A stretch of 64,000 nt of DNA from Spinacia oleracea. Taxonomy: Eukaryota; Streptophyta; Magnoliopsida; Caryophyllales; Amaranthaceae. The position numbers and the translations under genes are program-made. Where the stretch lies: NCBI RefSeq assembly GCF_020520425.1, contig NC_079490.1:41424723-41488722 (forward strand), written 5' to 3'. Below are positions 34,568-46,227 of the stretch, in pieces; the stretch's first letter is position 1, and each line of letters starts with the position of its first letter. Below the pieces are notes generated by a model. It made no database searches and was not told the DNA's origin. It was given only the letters and a program-made list of their open reading frames with translations.

Positions 34568-35081
34568 CTAGCAGACTTAGGCGATCAAAATATAAAAGCA
34601 TAAGCTCCACATGGAACCTCAGTGGGACGCATACCCTTTGTTTAGTGCGAAGGAGCTGAACATGTGTTTCTTGGACCTCTATCCTATAACACATGTTAGG
34701 AGAACCAACCTTTAGACCAGACATTGATTCAATCAACTCATGGACATTTAGGTCCATGTCCTCTGTGTTTCCACGACAGATATCCCTCAGATTCTTGATG
34801 AGCATAAAAGGTTCGTAAGCTACAAATCTTCTAGCCCATTCATCAGGGATATTGTTCAGCATGAGACTCATAACCTTTTTGAGATCCGCATCCCAGGCGG
34901 CAAATCTTTCAGGGGTCATGTCTCTGGCATAGTAGCTTGGCATGGGATGCAACAGTACATACTCAAGTCAATTGAGTCTGACTATTTCAACAAGCTTAGC
35001 TTCCCATTCAAGAAAATTTGTTAGGTTCAAGTTGACCATAAGCTCAGAACCCATGATGATGTTTTGATTGTTGTTTGCCAT
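34568..35081 (-). pseudogene. M copia gag N-terminal part
   Basis: The ATG at 35081-35079 starts MANNNQNIIMGSEL. A TGA at about 34968-34970 interrupts it. The frame then stays open through FAAWDADLKKVMSLMLNNIP and LIESMSGLKVGSPNMCYRIE to the solo LTR at 34567. It shares the MANNN start with P but is otherwise a different gag type. It encoded the particle-forming protein of the element and is now broken by the stop and the LTR. Confidence 0.78.
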
Positions 35082-36610
35082 AGTAAAACTACAATATAAA
35101 AAGAATAAACAAATAAATAATCATTCACAGTTTCTCTTAATAAACTCAAATTCTAGCATGCATGCATAATTTAATGTTTATTAAGCATTTTATTCAAGTT
35201 ATGTGTTCCGGCAGGTGTGAATAAAATGATTCCAAGACCCTAAAACCATTGAAGAATTAAGCACATTATGTATTTAGACTCAATTCTAAAATATTTTAGG
35301 TAAGCAAAAGCCTTTTGCTAATAGTCTAGAAACTACTCTTGGTTAATAGGTACGTCTAAGAACTTATTAGGTAAACCTATCGAATTTGCCACGACATAAA
35401 AGGACTCCTTACTTATATCGTTGAGTTTCACCAAACTAACATGTACTCACAATTATTTGTGTACCTTACCCCTTTAGAATCAATAAGTAACACCTCGCTA
35501 TGGCGGAAAACTATTACTAAGATTGATGTAAAGGTTATCCAAGTAAGTGTTATTTGTGCATGGCACCTTTTAACTCAATTTTAAGTTTGGAACTTAAGGC
35601 TCTTACTATGTTGGTTAGATTTTAAGTGAACTAAAATCCTTAATCATGCAACATAATCAAGCCATAATCTCATGCATAATTAAGACATTTTTAAAAGCAA
35701 TAAATAACTTAAACATGCATAAGATATAAATGTGATCTAGTATATTCACTAGTGGAAAAAATACCTGTTGAGGGGGGCATTTTGGGCTTATTGAGGCGAA
35801 CAAGGCCCGCTTCGACAGACGTGGCTTCAACAGCTCACATAGCTGTTGAGGCGGGATTTGTTCGCCTCAACAGGTAGTCTGTTGAGGGGGGCTTTCAAAA
35901 GCCCGCCTCAACAGGCCAAAAACTAAAGCGAAAAATAAGGACTTGTTGTGGGGGGCTTTACAAAAGCCCGCCTCAACAGACACCTCTGTTGAGGCTCACT
36001 TCTTAAATGCCCCCCTCAACAGACCTGTATTTTTGCGCCAATACCTGTACATTGGCGCCATAAATTCATATGTTGTAGAGGCGTACATTAAATGCCCCCT
36101 TCAACAACATTTTTTTTTTTCCAAATTCTTTTAAAATATAAAATAGGTGGCAATAACCAAATATATATATATATACACCATTGAGCATTGAAACCTGTAC
36201 ACGCACCAATCAACACCAGAATAGCAAGGTATGAATCTGCTTATTTTTTATTAATAAATCATTAAATTAACTTCATTTATATTAACCCAATAGAGAAAAG
36301 CGTATAGTACGTCCGTAAAGTTTACAATTTTTAAACACCTAGCTAGCTAGTCCAACAAATTAAAACTAGTCTAACAAATTTCTCTAATCCGGCCACTTAG
36401 CTCCCTTTAGATCATGCATTACAAAACCTTAATTAATTAAGGCCGTGTTGACGTACTTTCTAATTCCAATCGACTCGATCCCTGCAAGATGGAAGGAAAA
36501 TATATGAGCTATAGAGTACCAAAGTTCACACTCACGATATTATCTTTACATTCCATTGAAGCATAAAAAGATATAGTTGCAGACTACAGAGATAATTAAG
36601 TTGTTAAAAA

Positions 36611-37626
36611 TATGACCTATAACGACTCAATGAGCCTTAAATGTGCATAAATAGATTCGAATGAGTCTTAGAAAGTTAAAACTATGTATATTAGTCATGT
36701 AATAAGAATCAAATGAGTCTTTAGGTTCTTTAGTTCAAAGTTGGGAGCGGAATGTCATTTTAGCTCTAAATATGACCTATAACGACCCAATGAGCCTTAA
36801 ATGTGCATACGTAGATTGAAATGAATTTTAGAAAGTTAAAACTATGCATATTAATCATGTAATAAGAATCAAATGAGTCCTTAGGTTCTTTAGTTCAAAG
36901 TTGGGAGCGGAAATGTCATTTTAGCTCTAAACATGACCTATAACAACCTAATGAGCCTTAAATGTGCATAAATAGATTCGAATGAGTTTTAGAAAGTTAA
37001 AACTATGCATATTAGTCATGTAATAAGATTCAAATGAGTCCTTAGGTTCTTTAGTTCAAAGTTGGGAGCGGAAATGTCATTTTAGCTCTAAACATGACCT
37101 ATAACGACCTAATGAGCCTTAAATGTGCATAAATAGATTCGAATGAGTTTTAGAAAGTTAAAACTATATATATTAGTCATGTAATAAGATTCAAATGACT
37201 CCTTAGGTTCTTTAGTTCAAAGTTGGGAGCGGAAATGTCATTTTAGCTCTAAACATGACCTATAACGACCTAATGAGTCTTAAATGTGCATAAATAGATT
37301 CGAATGAGTTTTAGAAAGTTAAAACTATGCATATTAGTCATGTAATAAGATTCAAATGAGTCCTTAGGTTCTTTAGTTCAAAGTTGGGAGCGGAAATGTC
37401 ATTTTAGCTCTAAACATGACCTATAACGACCCAATGAGCCTTAAATGTGCATAAATAGATTCGAATGAGTTTTAGAAAGTTAAAACTATGCATATTAATC
37501 ATGCAATAAGAATCAAATGAGTCCTTAGGTTCTTTAGTTCAAAGTTGGGAGCGGAAATGTCATTTTAGCTCTAAACATGACCTATAACGACCTAATGAGC
37601 CTTAAATGTGCATAAATAGATTCGAA
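36611..37626. repeat. 161-bp tandem repeat, about 6.3 copies
   Basis: TATGACCTATAACGACYCAA or CATGACCTATAACGACC starts at 36611, 36771, 36932, 37093, 37254, 37415 and 37576, that is 160 then 161 bp apart each time. Units are very alike, with the first the most diverged. It has no coding capacity. The period is close to nucleosomal satellite monomers. Confidence 0.93.
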
Positions 37627-39205
37627 TCATCATACCATTGTTTGTTGAGCTTAAATGTGATCCTAGTTTCACCCATGCTGAATGCAAGCCAATCATTCAA
37701 GTGCTCACAGATTGCATAGGTGTAGAAACCAGATGAACCACGCAACATTATAAACCTGAAAACAATTTAATTATTTATCATGAATCAATTGGGATTTGGG
37801 AAACATCAGAAATCAGTGTTGCAGCATACTACCTCTAGTTGTCTTGAATCAGAAAACATCAGACATCAACCTCTAGTTTTAGTTGTCAGAAATCAGAAAA
37901 CAACAGACATCAACCTCTAGTTTTAGTGTGTGTGTGTGTGTGTGTGTGTGTATGTTGGTTTACACCACTGCAGTACTGATCAAGCTATCAACACCAGCAA
38001 TTCAGCCAAGCAAGATCACAGCAGCAACTTCACTGAACCCTTGCTCAGTTCCAGCTCAGTTTCTAGAACCAAGCTCAACTGATTTCCCTTGAAATCAGGA
38101 GGTGTACAAACAATACGATTGGTTTCAATACATCACTCTAGCTTGTATAAATACACTAAACACTGTAATTCAGATTAACATTCAATAATACAAAGATCAT
38201 TTTCTTCAAATTCTCTCAGTTTTTCTCTCAACTGAATTCACCCTAGAGGGAGAATTCTGAGATTATAATAAAGAAAGATGCCATCTTGAAGCCTGTTCAA
38301 TAAAACTCAGAGCAATCACGAGACCTCAGCAAAACTCATATTTGAGCCTAGGCAGGAAGGAGATCAAACAGTTATGGCAAACAGTATTCTGGAATCGAAC
38401 CAAATCACATACGAGTAAATATCCTGCAGTGTCAAATATACAACTTGGAGAAAAATGTACAAAATGTGCTGCAAAATGACACTGTTGTCACAACTTAAAA
38501 AACCCTATTCGCTCTTCAGGGTCACCCCACCCCTAGGAAGAAATGGCATAGTGTTTGCAACCCATATATTTGATTTGATACAATTAAGGTATCAATTCAT
38601 AGTGTTTGCAACCCATTCAACCAATACCAAAACACCAGAATTTTATCACAAAATCACAGGAATGAATATTCTTCTAATCTCAAATATATTAACTAATACT
38701 ACATATACCTCTTAACTCTAAAGAAGTTTCAAAAAAATTAACTAATACACACAGAAAAAATATAATGCATATATATGTATATCACTATATATAATTATGT
38801 TAGTGTATGTGCAGACGTGCTCATTTGTTCAGTTGCTGCTTCTTTTCTTTCTTTAGTAACTTCAAGACCAAATCATTAATTGGTGAACAACTCAGGAAAG
38901 AAAACTATATGCAGATGATGCGTGACTAGGGGCAAACGAAAATTAAGCATGTGACTAGCACACATGCTTACACTGAATTAAGAAATTACAAAATTAAAAA
39001 AACAGAATTAAGCAAATTCGACCATGGTGTGGACGACAGAAGATGAAATGAATGAATGGATGGATCAGTAGGAAGGGCAGATGAAATCAGTAGGGAGCTT
39101 GCAATCACAATAGTTGACAAGAGCTGTAAGATCAAGTTTAACGTTGAGGTGAACAAGTCCTAACAAGACTACAACATTCTGCCTTTTTAGGAGAACCAAT
39201 TCGAA
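37627..39205. other. Non-coding DNA right of the 161-bp array, with a GT microsatellite
   Basis: It holds a (GT)n run at about 37926-37951 and an LTR-like promoter patch (GTATAAATACACTAAACACT, near 38136), with AATAAA-type signals after it. I could not define LTR ends. The 69- and 86-codon frames here show no family motif. Confidence 0.4.
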
Positions 39206-41175
39206 GGCCCGACTTCACTTGAAGTTTCAACTTCAAAGTCCGTCTTGAAAACGGATTGGAAACTCCGTCTTGAATTTCACCATGGGAGGCGCCATTTTCT
39301 TCAAATAGGATAAGCTATAATTAAACTAATTACAACTATTTGATGGTACTCAGACCATATTTAAAAGCAATAAAATTTGGTACTTTAGACCAATATTACA
39401 TTCAAATTAATGGTACGCAGTCCATATTTTCTATCCTATTTGGGCCATACTAGTCACTTTCATTAATCTGCAAAACAGTACATATACAATATATACCATT
39501 CACCCATTCATTATCATGAATGGCCCACATAGCTGGTTAGTAAAACACATGTTATGCATCACATAAATATTTGCAACAATTAATCAAGGGCACCAATAAT
39601 CTACCAATTATTCAGTCCTTATTAATTCTAATCAAGTTGTTTTAACCTTAAAGGATTGTAGACCTAATCAAGAGTTTATGACTAAAGGCTCCCACTTAAA
39701 CCAATAACTTTATATGCTTTACTAATTTTAAAAATGTATTTCTAGTCTAACCGAAAACATACAAGTTTAATTAAAATTTAAAGCTCATATAAAATTATAA
39801 TTGAATCCTCTTTAATTTATTTCCAGTTGAATTAAACAATTGAATTTAAATTAATTCAAGGTTTTAGTTTTAGTAAAATAATTAGTATAAATTAAATTTT
39901 ATAATAATTATAATAATCAAAATTAAATTCCGAGAAAACAATTTAAATTATTAATTTTAAAGTTAATTAAAATTATTTCCAAACTGAAAATCTAAAATTA
40001 AAATCAAAACGTATCAATCGTAGCAAGACGAGGCACTTGGGCTTGCGCCCAAGCCCTATCGAGCCACGAGGCTGCTGCGCCCCATACAACTAATCGCTGC
40101 ACAAGGCACGAGCAGCAATGCCACACGCACACCCAGCCACATTGCTTCGTCGTGTCTGCTTGCTGCACAAGGCAGCGCGCGTTGGGCGAGGGATCGCTCC
40201 CTGCTTCCGCGTTCTGTCTTGCTTGCTTGGGCGAGCCAGGCGCGCTGTGGCGCAGCCCCATCGCTGCCCACACGCGTCTCGCTTGCTCGCTTGTGCCTTG
40301 CCCCATCGCCCTCGCCCACCGCACAGCACACACGCCCAGGCGCTGGGCTGCGCTCGCGCCTTGATTGTCGCTCGCTGCATTCGTACCGCACGGGCGACGA
40401 GCTCCCTTGCTCGTTGTCGCGTGCCCGCACTATACAACACCCCTTAAGGGTAACACGTAGCGTCCATTGCTTTGTGCGTGCAACATTTATGAGAGAAATT
40501 AATGACAAATTAATAAATCATATTAATTTCATAATTTTAGGGCAAAAAATCGAAAATTTATTAATCAATTAATTTCCGATTAACATGGATTAAAATCTAG
40601 GTCATAAAAATTTAAAATTTATCATAAATTAACAATTTTATGGTGGTTTTTAATCATGGATACCTAATTAAATCGTCAATTAATTATGAAAATCAAATCA
40701 AATTCTAAATTATTCGAATTTCAACAAATTAATTACAATTACAAATTAGGTTGTATAATTAACAAGCTTAGGCATTCAAATTTGTTAAACATATACATTA
40801 GGTCAATCAAAAATTCAAGATTTAACAACAAGAATCGCAAATATTCAATTTAACATCTTAAAATTACAAACTTTTGCGTTTGAAAAACTAAAACCTCCGA
40901 AAAGTCATAGTAAGGCTTTGAATTTGGGAATTTGGGAATTTGTGAAAATTTTAGAATGCCTTTTACATGCAGAATTGACACAAAAATCACTCGATTTGGT
41001 TGAGTAACTAAGAAACTGCCGAAAAACTGCGTACATATAATTAAATAAACGCAATTTGCAATTAATTAACAATTACAAAAATTAATCACCCCTTTTAATT
41101 CTTTGCAAATTTGTAAAATTTAACCATGTTAAGCAAAAATTGATCATGCAATTAATTAGAGGCTCGTGATACCAC
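39206..41175 (-). other. M leader, distal part, with primer-binding site
   Basis: Inverted counterpart of P's leader: the same AT-rich flanks and the AAGGGGTGTTGTATAGTGCG motif around a GC-rich block (about 40010-40445). The block's sequence is different from P's. The primer-binding site lies next to the LTR at about 41161-41174. ORFs in the GC block on both strands are artefacts. Confidence 0.7.
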
Positions 41176-42544
41176 TGTTAGGTTATGATACATATGAACA
41201 ACATAAATCATGCGGAAAAACCTATATGCCATGATTCAAATTAATTGCACATAATCAAATAATTAGTCTAGAATGCATACACTTTGTAGCGTGCCCTCCC
41301 TAGCTGCGCCCGAACCGAACAAGAACAAGTCTTAGGACTCCAAGTGTCGCCCCTCCGTAAAAAGTCCACAACACGTCCGGATCCGCCTTAAGATTGACCA
41401 ACTAGAATCGCCCTTAAGGTACAAGTGATTTCGGCTGGTATGGGGCAAGTGTTTGGCTGAATTTTTGCTTAAATTCTTACCTTTGAATACTTGAAAAACT
41501 CGTCTGTAAATTGTGAACCAGGGCCACATATTTATAGGGGTATGAAAAGGGAGTTGGAATCCTATTAGGATACTAATTAGCTTAATTATAATTTTATTAA
41601 AACTCTTATTAACTAATTTATCCATTAGGATTAGGAATTTAATCATTGAACGAATCCCGTTAGATTTAGAATTTATATCGGACACAAACACACACGAGCA
41701 TCGCCCTTGCGGGCGCTCAGCCCACGCAAGCCTCGCAGCCCACGCGAGCAGCGCAACTTGCAGCCCATCGCGCGCGCGCCTTGGCCTGTTGGGCCTGGCC
41801 TTGCGCTGGGCCTAGTGTGGCCTTGGCTATCTTGTGTGGTGCGCTGGCTTGCTGGATGCGGGCCTGGCTTCGTGCTGGGCCTTCTTCTAGAAAGTCTCGT
41901 CCGATGCTAATTCGTACGATGCGCTTCCGATTAATTTCCCGATTCCGGAATTCATTTCCGATACGAACAATATTTAATATTTCCGATTCCGGAATTAATT
42001 TCCGTTTCGAACAAATATTTAATATTTCCGTTTCCGGAATTATTTTCCGATTCCAATAATTTTTCCGATTCCGACAATATTTCTGTTTCTGGCAATATTT
42101 CAGATTCCGGCAATATTTCCATTTCCGATAATATTTCCCGATACGTACCATGTTTCCGTTTCCGGCAACATCTACGACATGGATAATATTTATATTTCTG
42201 ATACGATCCATATTTCCTTTTCCGGCAATATCATCGTTTCCGGAGTATTCATTTTTTGCCTTTGACGATCTCAGCTCCCACTGAAACCAAGATCCGTCGA
42301 TTCCGAATATCCATAGATGGAGTATTTAATGCCATTAAATACTTGATCCGTTTACGTACTATTTGTGTGACCCTACGGGTTCAGTCAAGAGTAAGATGTG
42401 GATTAATATCATTAATTCCACTTGAACTGAAGCGGCCTCTAGCTAGGCATTCAGCTCACTTGATCTCACTGAATTATTAACTTGTTAATTAATACTGAAC
42501 CGCATTTATTAGACTTAACATTAAATGCATACTTGGACCAAGGG
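41176..42544 (-). repeat. M 5' LTR, nearly complete
   Basis: Reverse complement of the P-family LTR. It starts TGTTAGG at 41176 and runs to CCAAGGG at 42544, missing only the last ~15 bp (CATTATTTCCTTCA expected). The CGGAAATATT array, inverted, is at about 41925-42250 and the GC cassette at about 41690-41900. Confidence 0.9.
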
Positions 42545-43355
42545 TACCGACAAACCTTTGGTGATGGTAAGTGAAAATTGTCTAAGGGCTCGATGATAGT
42601 TGCTCGTGGCGAGTTGTGTTGTTCTTTGTATAAGACATACTTGAGTGTATGTTGTGGTGAGCTGAATGCAGTTGAAGAAAAGAATTCTCCAAATTTGTGG
42701 CATCGGAGGCTAGGGCATATGAGTAACAAGGGGATCAAATTGTTAGCATGTAAATATCTTATTCTTGTTGATAAATCAGTTTCTCTTGACCCTTGTGATC
42801 ATTGTTTGACAGGTAAGCAGCATAGAGCTTCCTTTTCTAGGAAGTCCACCAGAAGGCAAGAAAAGTTGAAGTTAGTACACTCCGATGTTTGTGGTCCTAT
42901 TGAGGTGGAGTCTCTTGGTGGCAATAGATATTTTGTCACTTTCATTGATGATGCTACTCGAAGAACTTGGGTGTATATGTTGAAGACAAAAAGCCAAGTG
43001 TTCGAGATTTTCAGAAAGTTTCATGCCATGGTAGAAAAGGAGACCGAAAGAAAGTTGAAGAGTCTTCGATCTGACAACGGTGGTGAGTATACTTCGATGA
43101 GTTCAAGTATTATTGCTCACAACATGGCATTAGACATGAGAAGACAGAGCCCGACACACCACAACACAATGGAGCTGATGAGAGGATGAACAAAACCATT
43201 GTTGAGAAGGTGAGATGCATGCTTAGAATGTCTGATCTTCCTAAGACATTCTGGGCCGAAGCAGTGCAATGTGTCATGTATTTGATTAATCGATCTCCAT
43301 CGATTCCTCTTGGTCTTGATATTCCAGAGAGAGCATTATTCACATTTGAGAGTGT
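42545..43355 (+). pseudogene. C1 copia integrase region (right-hand part of C1)
   Basis: Resumes the plus-strand copia element broken at 16823. An open frame of 203 codons carries the GAG-pre-integrase domain and HHCC finger (LWHRRLGHMS, CDHCLTGKQH), then the integrase core (LVHSDVCGPIEVESLGG, FVTFIDDATRRTWVY, LRSDNGGEYTS). A frameshift near 43096 moves the rest (conserved up to NKTIVEKVRCML, FWAEAVQCVMYLINRSP) to another frame. It ends where a P-family LTR fragment begins. RT and RNase H of C1 are absent, as are the protease and start of pol between the two C1 pieces. Confidence 0.85.
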
Positions 43356-43579
43356 TGAAGGAAATAATGCCCTTGGTTCAAGTATGCATTCAATGCTAAG
43401 TCTAATAAATGCGGTTCAGTATTAATATTCAAGTTAATAATTCAGTGAGATCAAGTGAACTGTGTGCCTAGCTAGAGGCCGCTTCAGTTTAAGTGGAATT
43501 AATAATATTAATCCACAGCTTACTCTTGACTGAACCCGTAGGGTCACACAAATAGTACGTGAACGGATCAAGTATTTAA
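43356..43579 (+). repeat. P-family LTR fragment (first ~224 bp)
   Basis: It starts TGAAGGAAATAATGCCCTTG and matches the beginning of LTRs a, b and c to AAGTATTTAA, then switches directly to the 3' LTR stub of element C3 with two or three bases of overlap. It is more diverged than b or c. Confidence 0.82.
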
Positions 43580-43643
43580 GATAAAAGGGCCTTAAGTGAG
43601 AATGGGCTTGCTTCATTTGGGCTAAACCTCTTAATACTCCCCC

Positions 43644-44258
43644 TCAAGCTGAGTACGTGGTCGGTGAACTTTGCACTCCAAGCTTGCTCAGAAGATCATA
43701 ATGTTGTCTGGTGTTGAGAACTTTGGTGAAGACATCAACAGCTTGAGCATGAGAAGGCACATACTGAGTAACTAGTTCTCCAGTGTTGATCTTGTCTCTT
43801 ATGAAATGACAATCCATTTCTATATGTTTGGTCCTTTCATGCAGCACATGGTTGGCAGCAATAACAATAGTTGCACGATTATGACACTTCATTACAGTTG
43901 TAGGAAGATGTTGAGGTCCCATATCTTTTAGTAGAGCCGTTAGCCATGTGATTTCACAAGCAGTAAGAGCCATGGCTCTGTATTCAGCTTCTGCAGTAGA
44001 ACGTGCCACTACTGTTTGTTTCTTGGATTTCCATGATATTGGGGATGATCCTAAAAGAATACACAATCCAGTAGTAGATCTTCTTGAGGTAGGACAACTT
44101 CCCCAATCACTGTCACAGTAAGCCGTCAGTTGTGCAGATGATGAGGATGCTAGCAGGGTGCCTTGGTTTGCAGTCCCTACAAGATATCTCAGAAGCCTTC
44201 TTGCTGCTTGCATATGCACTGTTGTTAGATGCTGCATGAATTGAGAAAGAATATGCAC
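43644..44258 (-). pseudogene. C3 RNase H domain
   Basis: A 204-codon frame with the copia RNase H signature: [55 protein letters not shown], then a [13 protein letters not shown] block and VDVFTKVL near the end. Catalytic D and E residues are present. It is separated from RT by stops near 44259-44447, where conserved sequence continues in pieces. Confidence 0.88.
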
Positions 44259-44447
44259 TGTAAAAGTGATGTCGGGCCTAGTGATTAAGAGGTAGATCAG
44301 TTTCCCTAAGATTCTCTAGTACAACTTAGGGTCTGGTAGTGGATCTCCCTTTTCTGAAGTCAATTTGAGATGAACATCCATAGGAAGTTTGAGTGTAGAT
44401 GAGGTGTTCATACCAAACTCTTTCAGCAACTCAGAGGTGTATTTCCT

Positions 44448-45389
44448 CTATGACACAAAAAAGCCATAATCATATATGTCTATTTCCAGACCTATGAAGT
44501 AAGTCAGTTCTCCAAGGTCTTTCATGTGAAAGCACTTTGACATCAAATTTTTAAGCTCATTGATCTCCTCCATAGAATTTCCACATATCATCAAGTCATC
44601 AACATAGATCAGGGTTATGGTGATGGTAGTTTCTGTTGCCTTTGTGAACAAGCTATAGTCTGCTTTGGACTGAGTGTATCCAATGGTTATGAGAGTGTCT
44701 GAAAGTTTGCTGAACCATTTTCTAGGGGCTTGTTTGAGTCCATATAGGGCCTTGATTAGCCTACAAACTTTGTATGTTGGTTCAAGCTCCCCCTGGTTCA
44801 CACATATCCTGCTTCCAAGCCCATTGTAGCCTTGTGGCATTTTCATGTACACCTCTTCTTGTAATTCACCATGCAAGAAAGCATTTGTGACATCCATTTA
44901 CACTACAAACCAGTCAAACATTGCAGTTACTGCTATTACAGCTCTTACTGTTGTCATTTTTGCCACTTGAGCAAATGTTTCACTGTAATCAATTCCATGA
45001 ATCTGCTTATTTCCAAGAACAACAACTCTGGATTTATGCCCCTAAATGGTACCATCCTTCTTGCGCTTTGTTTTGTACAACCATTTGCATCCAATAACAT
45101 GTTTTCCAGGAGGAAAGGTTGTTATTTCCCAAGTGCCATTCAGTTCTAGAGCCTCCAGTTCTGTATTCATTGCATCTACCCAGTGTCTCTGAGCAACTAC
45201 ATGTTTGAAATGCACAGGATCAGTTGTTCTTATCATTGTGGACAAGAAACAACTTAATTGTTTATCCAAGGGAAATTGAGTCACAGTTAACACATTAGCA
45301 GAGGGTCTTACAGATGGATTCACATAGTGTTCCATCCAAGTAGGTGGTTTTGTTGGTCTTATAGACCTTCTTAAAGGTGGTGGAAACAC
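44448..45389 (-). pseudogene. C3 reverse transcriptase domain
   Basis: Two open pieces. The first, 45042-45389, carries KHVIGCKWLYKTKRKKDGTI. The second, 44448-44897, carries MDVTNAFLHGELQEEVYMKM, ALYGLKQAPRKWFSKLSDTL, an intact LIYVDDLMICGN catalytic box and MKDLGELTYFIGLEID. Between them (44898-45041) conserved ETFAQVAKM-like sequence is broken by stops. The element is clearly inactive. Confidence 0.87.
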
Positions 45390-45623
45390 TGGTTCATTTG
45401 GCTGATGTGTTTGTGTGACGGGCTCTGTGTTTGGGTTTGTGTTTGGGCTTGTGTTTGGGTGTGGCTGAAAGTCATCATCATGGTCATCACTGTACTATAT
45501 TATGTCATCTGAAAACTCATGTTAGCTGGGCATTTGAACAGGAAGAGGTTTCATGTAGCTGGCCATACATTCTTTGTGCAAAGGAAAGATGTCCTCATGA
45601 AATTTTACATCTCTTGATACAAA

Positions 45624-46227
45624 TTAGGACTTGTTCAAGAGATTCAGGAGCCTGTATCCCTTTTGAATTACAAGATACCCTAGAAAGACACAAGGTACAC
45701 CCCTTGCTTCAAATTTGTCACCAGTTTGGTCTGGATTTGTGGCAATGCTTAAACAACCCAAGACTATCAAGTGATCATAGTTTGGAGGAGAGTTGTTCAG
45801 AGCTTCATAAGGAGTTTTATTCTGCAAAACTGGTGTGGGAAGTCTGTTTATCAGATGTACAACAGTCAATGCACACTCACTCCAGTATTTCAGAGGTAAG
45901 TTTGCATGAAACCTCAGAGCTCTGCTCACTTCCAGAACATGTCTATGCTTTCTTTAAACCCTTGCATTCTGTTGAGGTCTCTTTACACAAGAAGTTTGAT
46001 GGATGATTCCCATCTTTGCAAAGAACAGTTTACATTCCTCATCATCGAACTCAAGTGCATTGTCTGACCTGATAATCTTGATCTTCTTATTGTACTAAGT
46101 ATTCACATAGTTACTGAACATTCTATTGTTTCAAATGACTCAGATTTGGGCTTCTGCAGGTACAGCCAGGTCATTCTTGAGAAATCATCCACAATTGTCA
46201 TGAAATATCTATATTTTCCTCTTGATA
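45624..46227 (-). pseudogene. C3 integrase core, broken
   Basis: The 45624-45929 frame has FHANLPLKYWSECALTVVHL and INRLPTPVLQNKTPYEALNN, the usual integrase C-terminal half. Conserved core sequence upstream (about 45930-46227) is spread over frames with stops, so the catalytic region is not continuous. Confidence 0.8.

Larger units (their letters stand above)
35747..39205 (+). mobile_element. CACTA (En/Spm)-like transposon insertion, right end not found
   Basis: It starts CACTAGTGGAAAAAATACC, a typical CACTA terminus, followed by subterminal repeats of CTGTTGAGGSGGGC in both orientations (about 35768-36030), many paired as hairpins. M's leader stops at 35746 and resumes at about 39206 (GGCCCGACTTCAC), so about 3.46 kb is extra. 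No inverted terminus ending CACTAGTG occurs at the right side and no transposase was recognised. It is a truncated or composite insertion. Confidence 0.6.
29781..42544 (-). mobile_element. M: Ty1/copia LTR retrotransposon, inverted relative to P, truncated and invaded
   Basis: In minus orientation: 5' LTR 41176-42544, primer-binding site TGGTATCACGAGCC (about 41174-41161), leader, gag from 35081, pol to 29781. It is cut at 29781 inside RNase H. Its 3' end and most of its 3' LTR are lost, except for 16824-17559. The 5' LTR lacks its last ~15 bp where C1 DNA resumes. A solo gypsy LTR interrupts gag and a CACTA-like insertion interrupts the leader. Pol is very similar to P, but gag is a different type. 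Confidence 0.85.

Noticed and set aside
38455..38715. 86-codon plus-strand ORF in the CACTA-like insertion
   Set aside because: No similarity to CACTA transposase motifs and no conserved start context.
40004..40572. ORFs of 70-150 codons on both strands in M's GC block
   Set aside because: Same composition effect as in P's leader, with unrelated sequence in the equivalent place.
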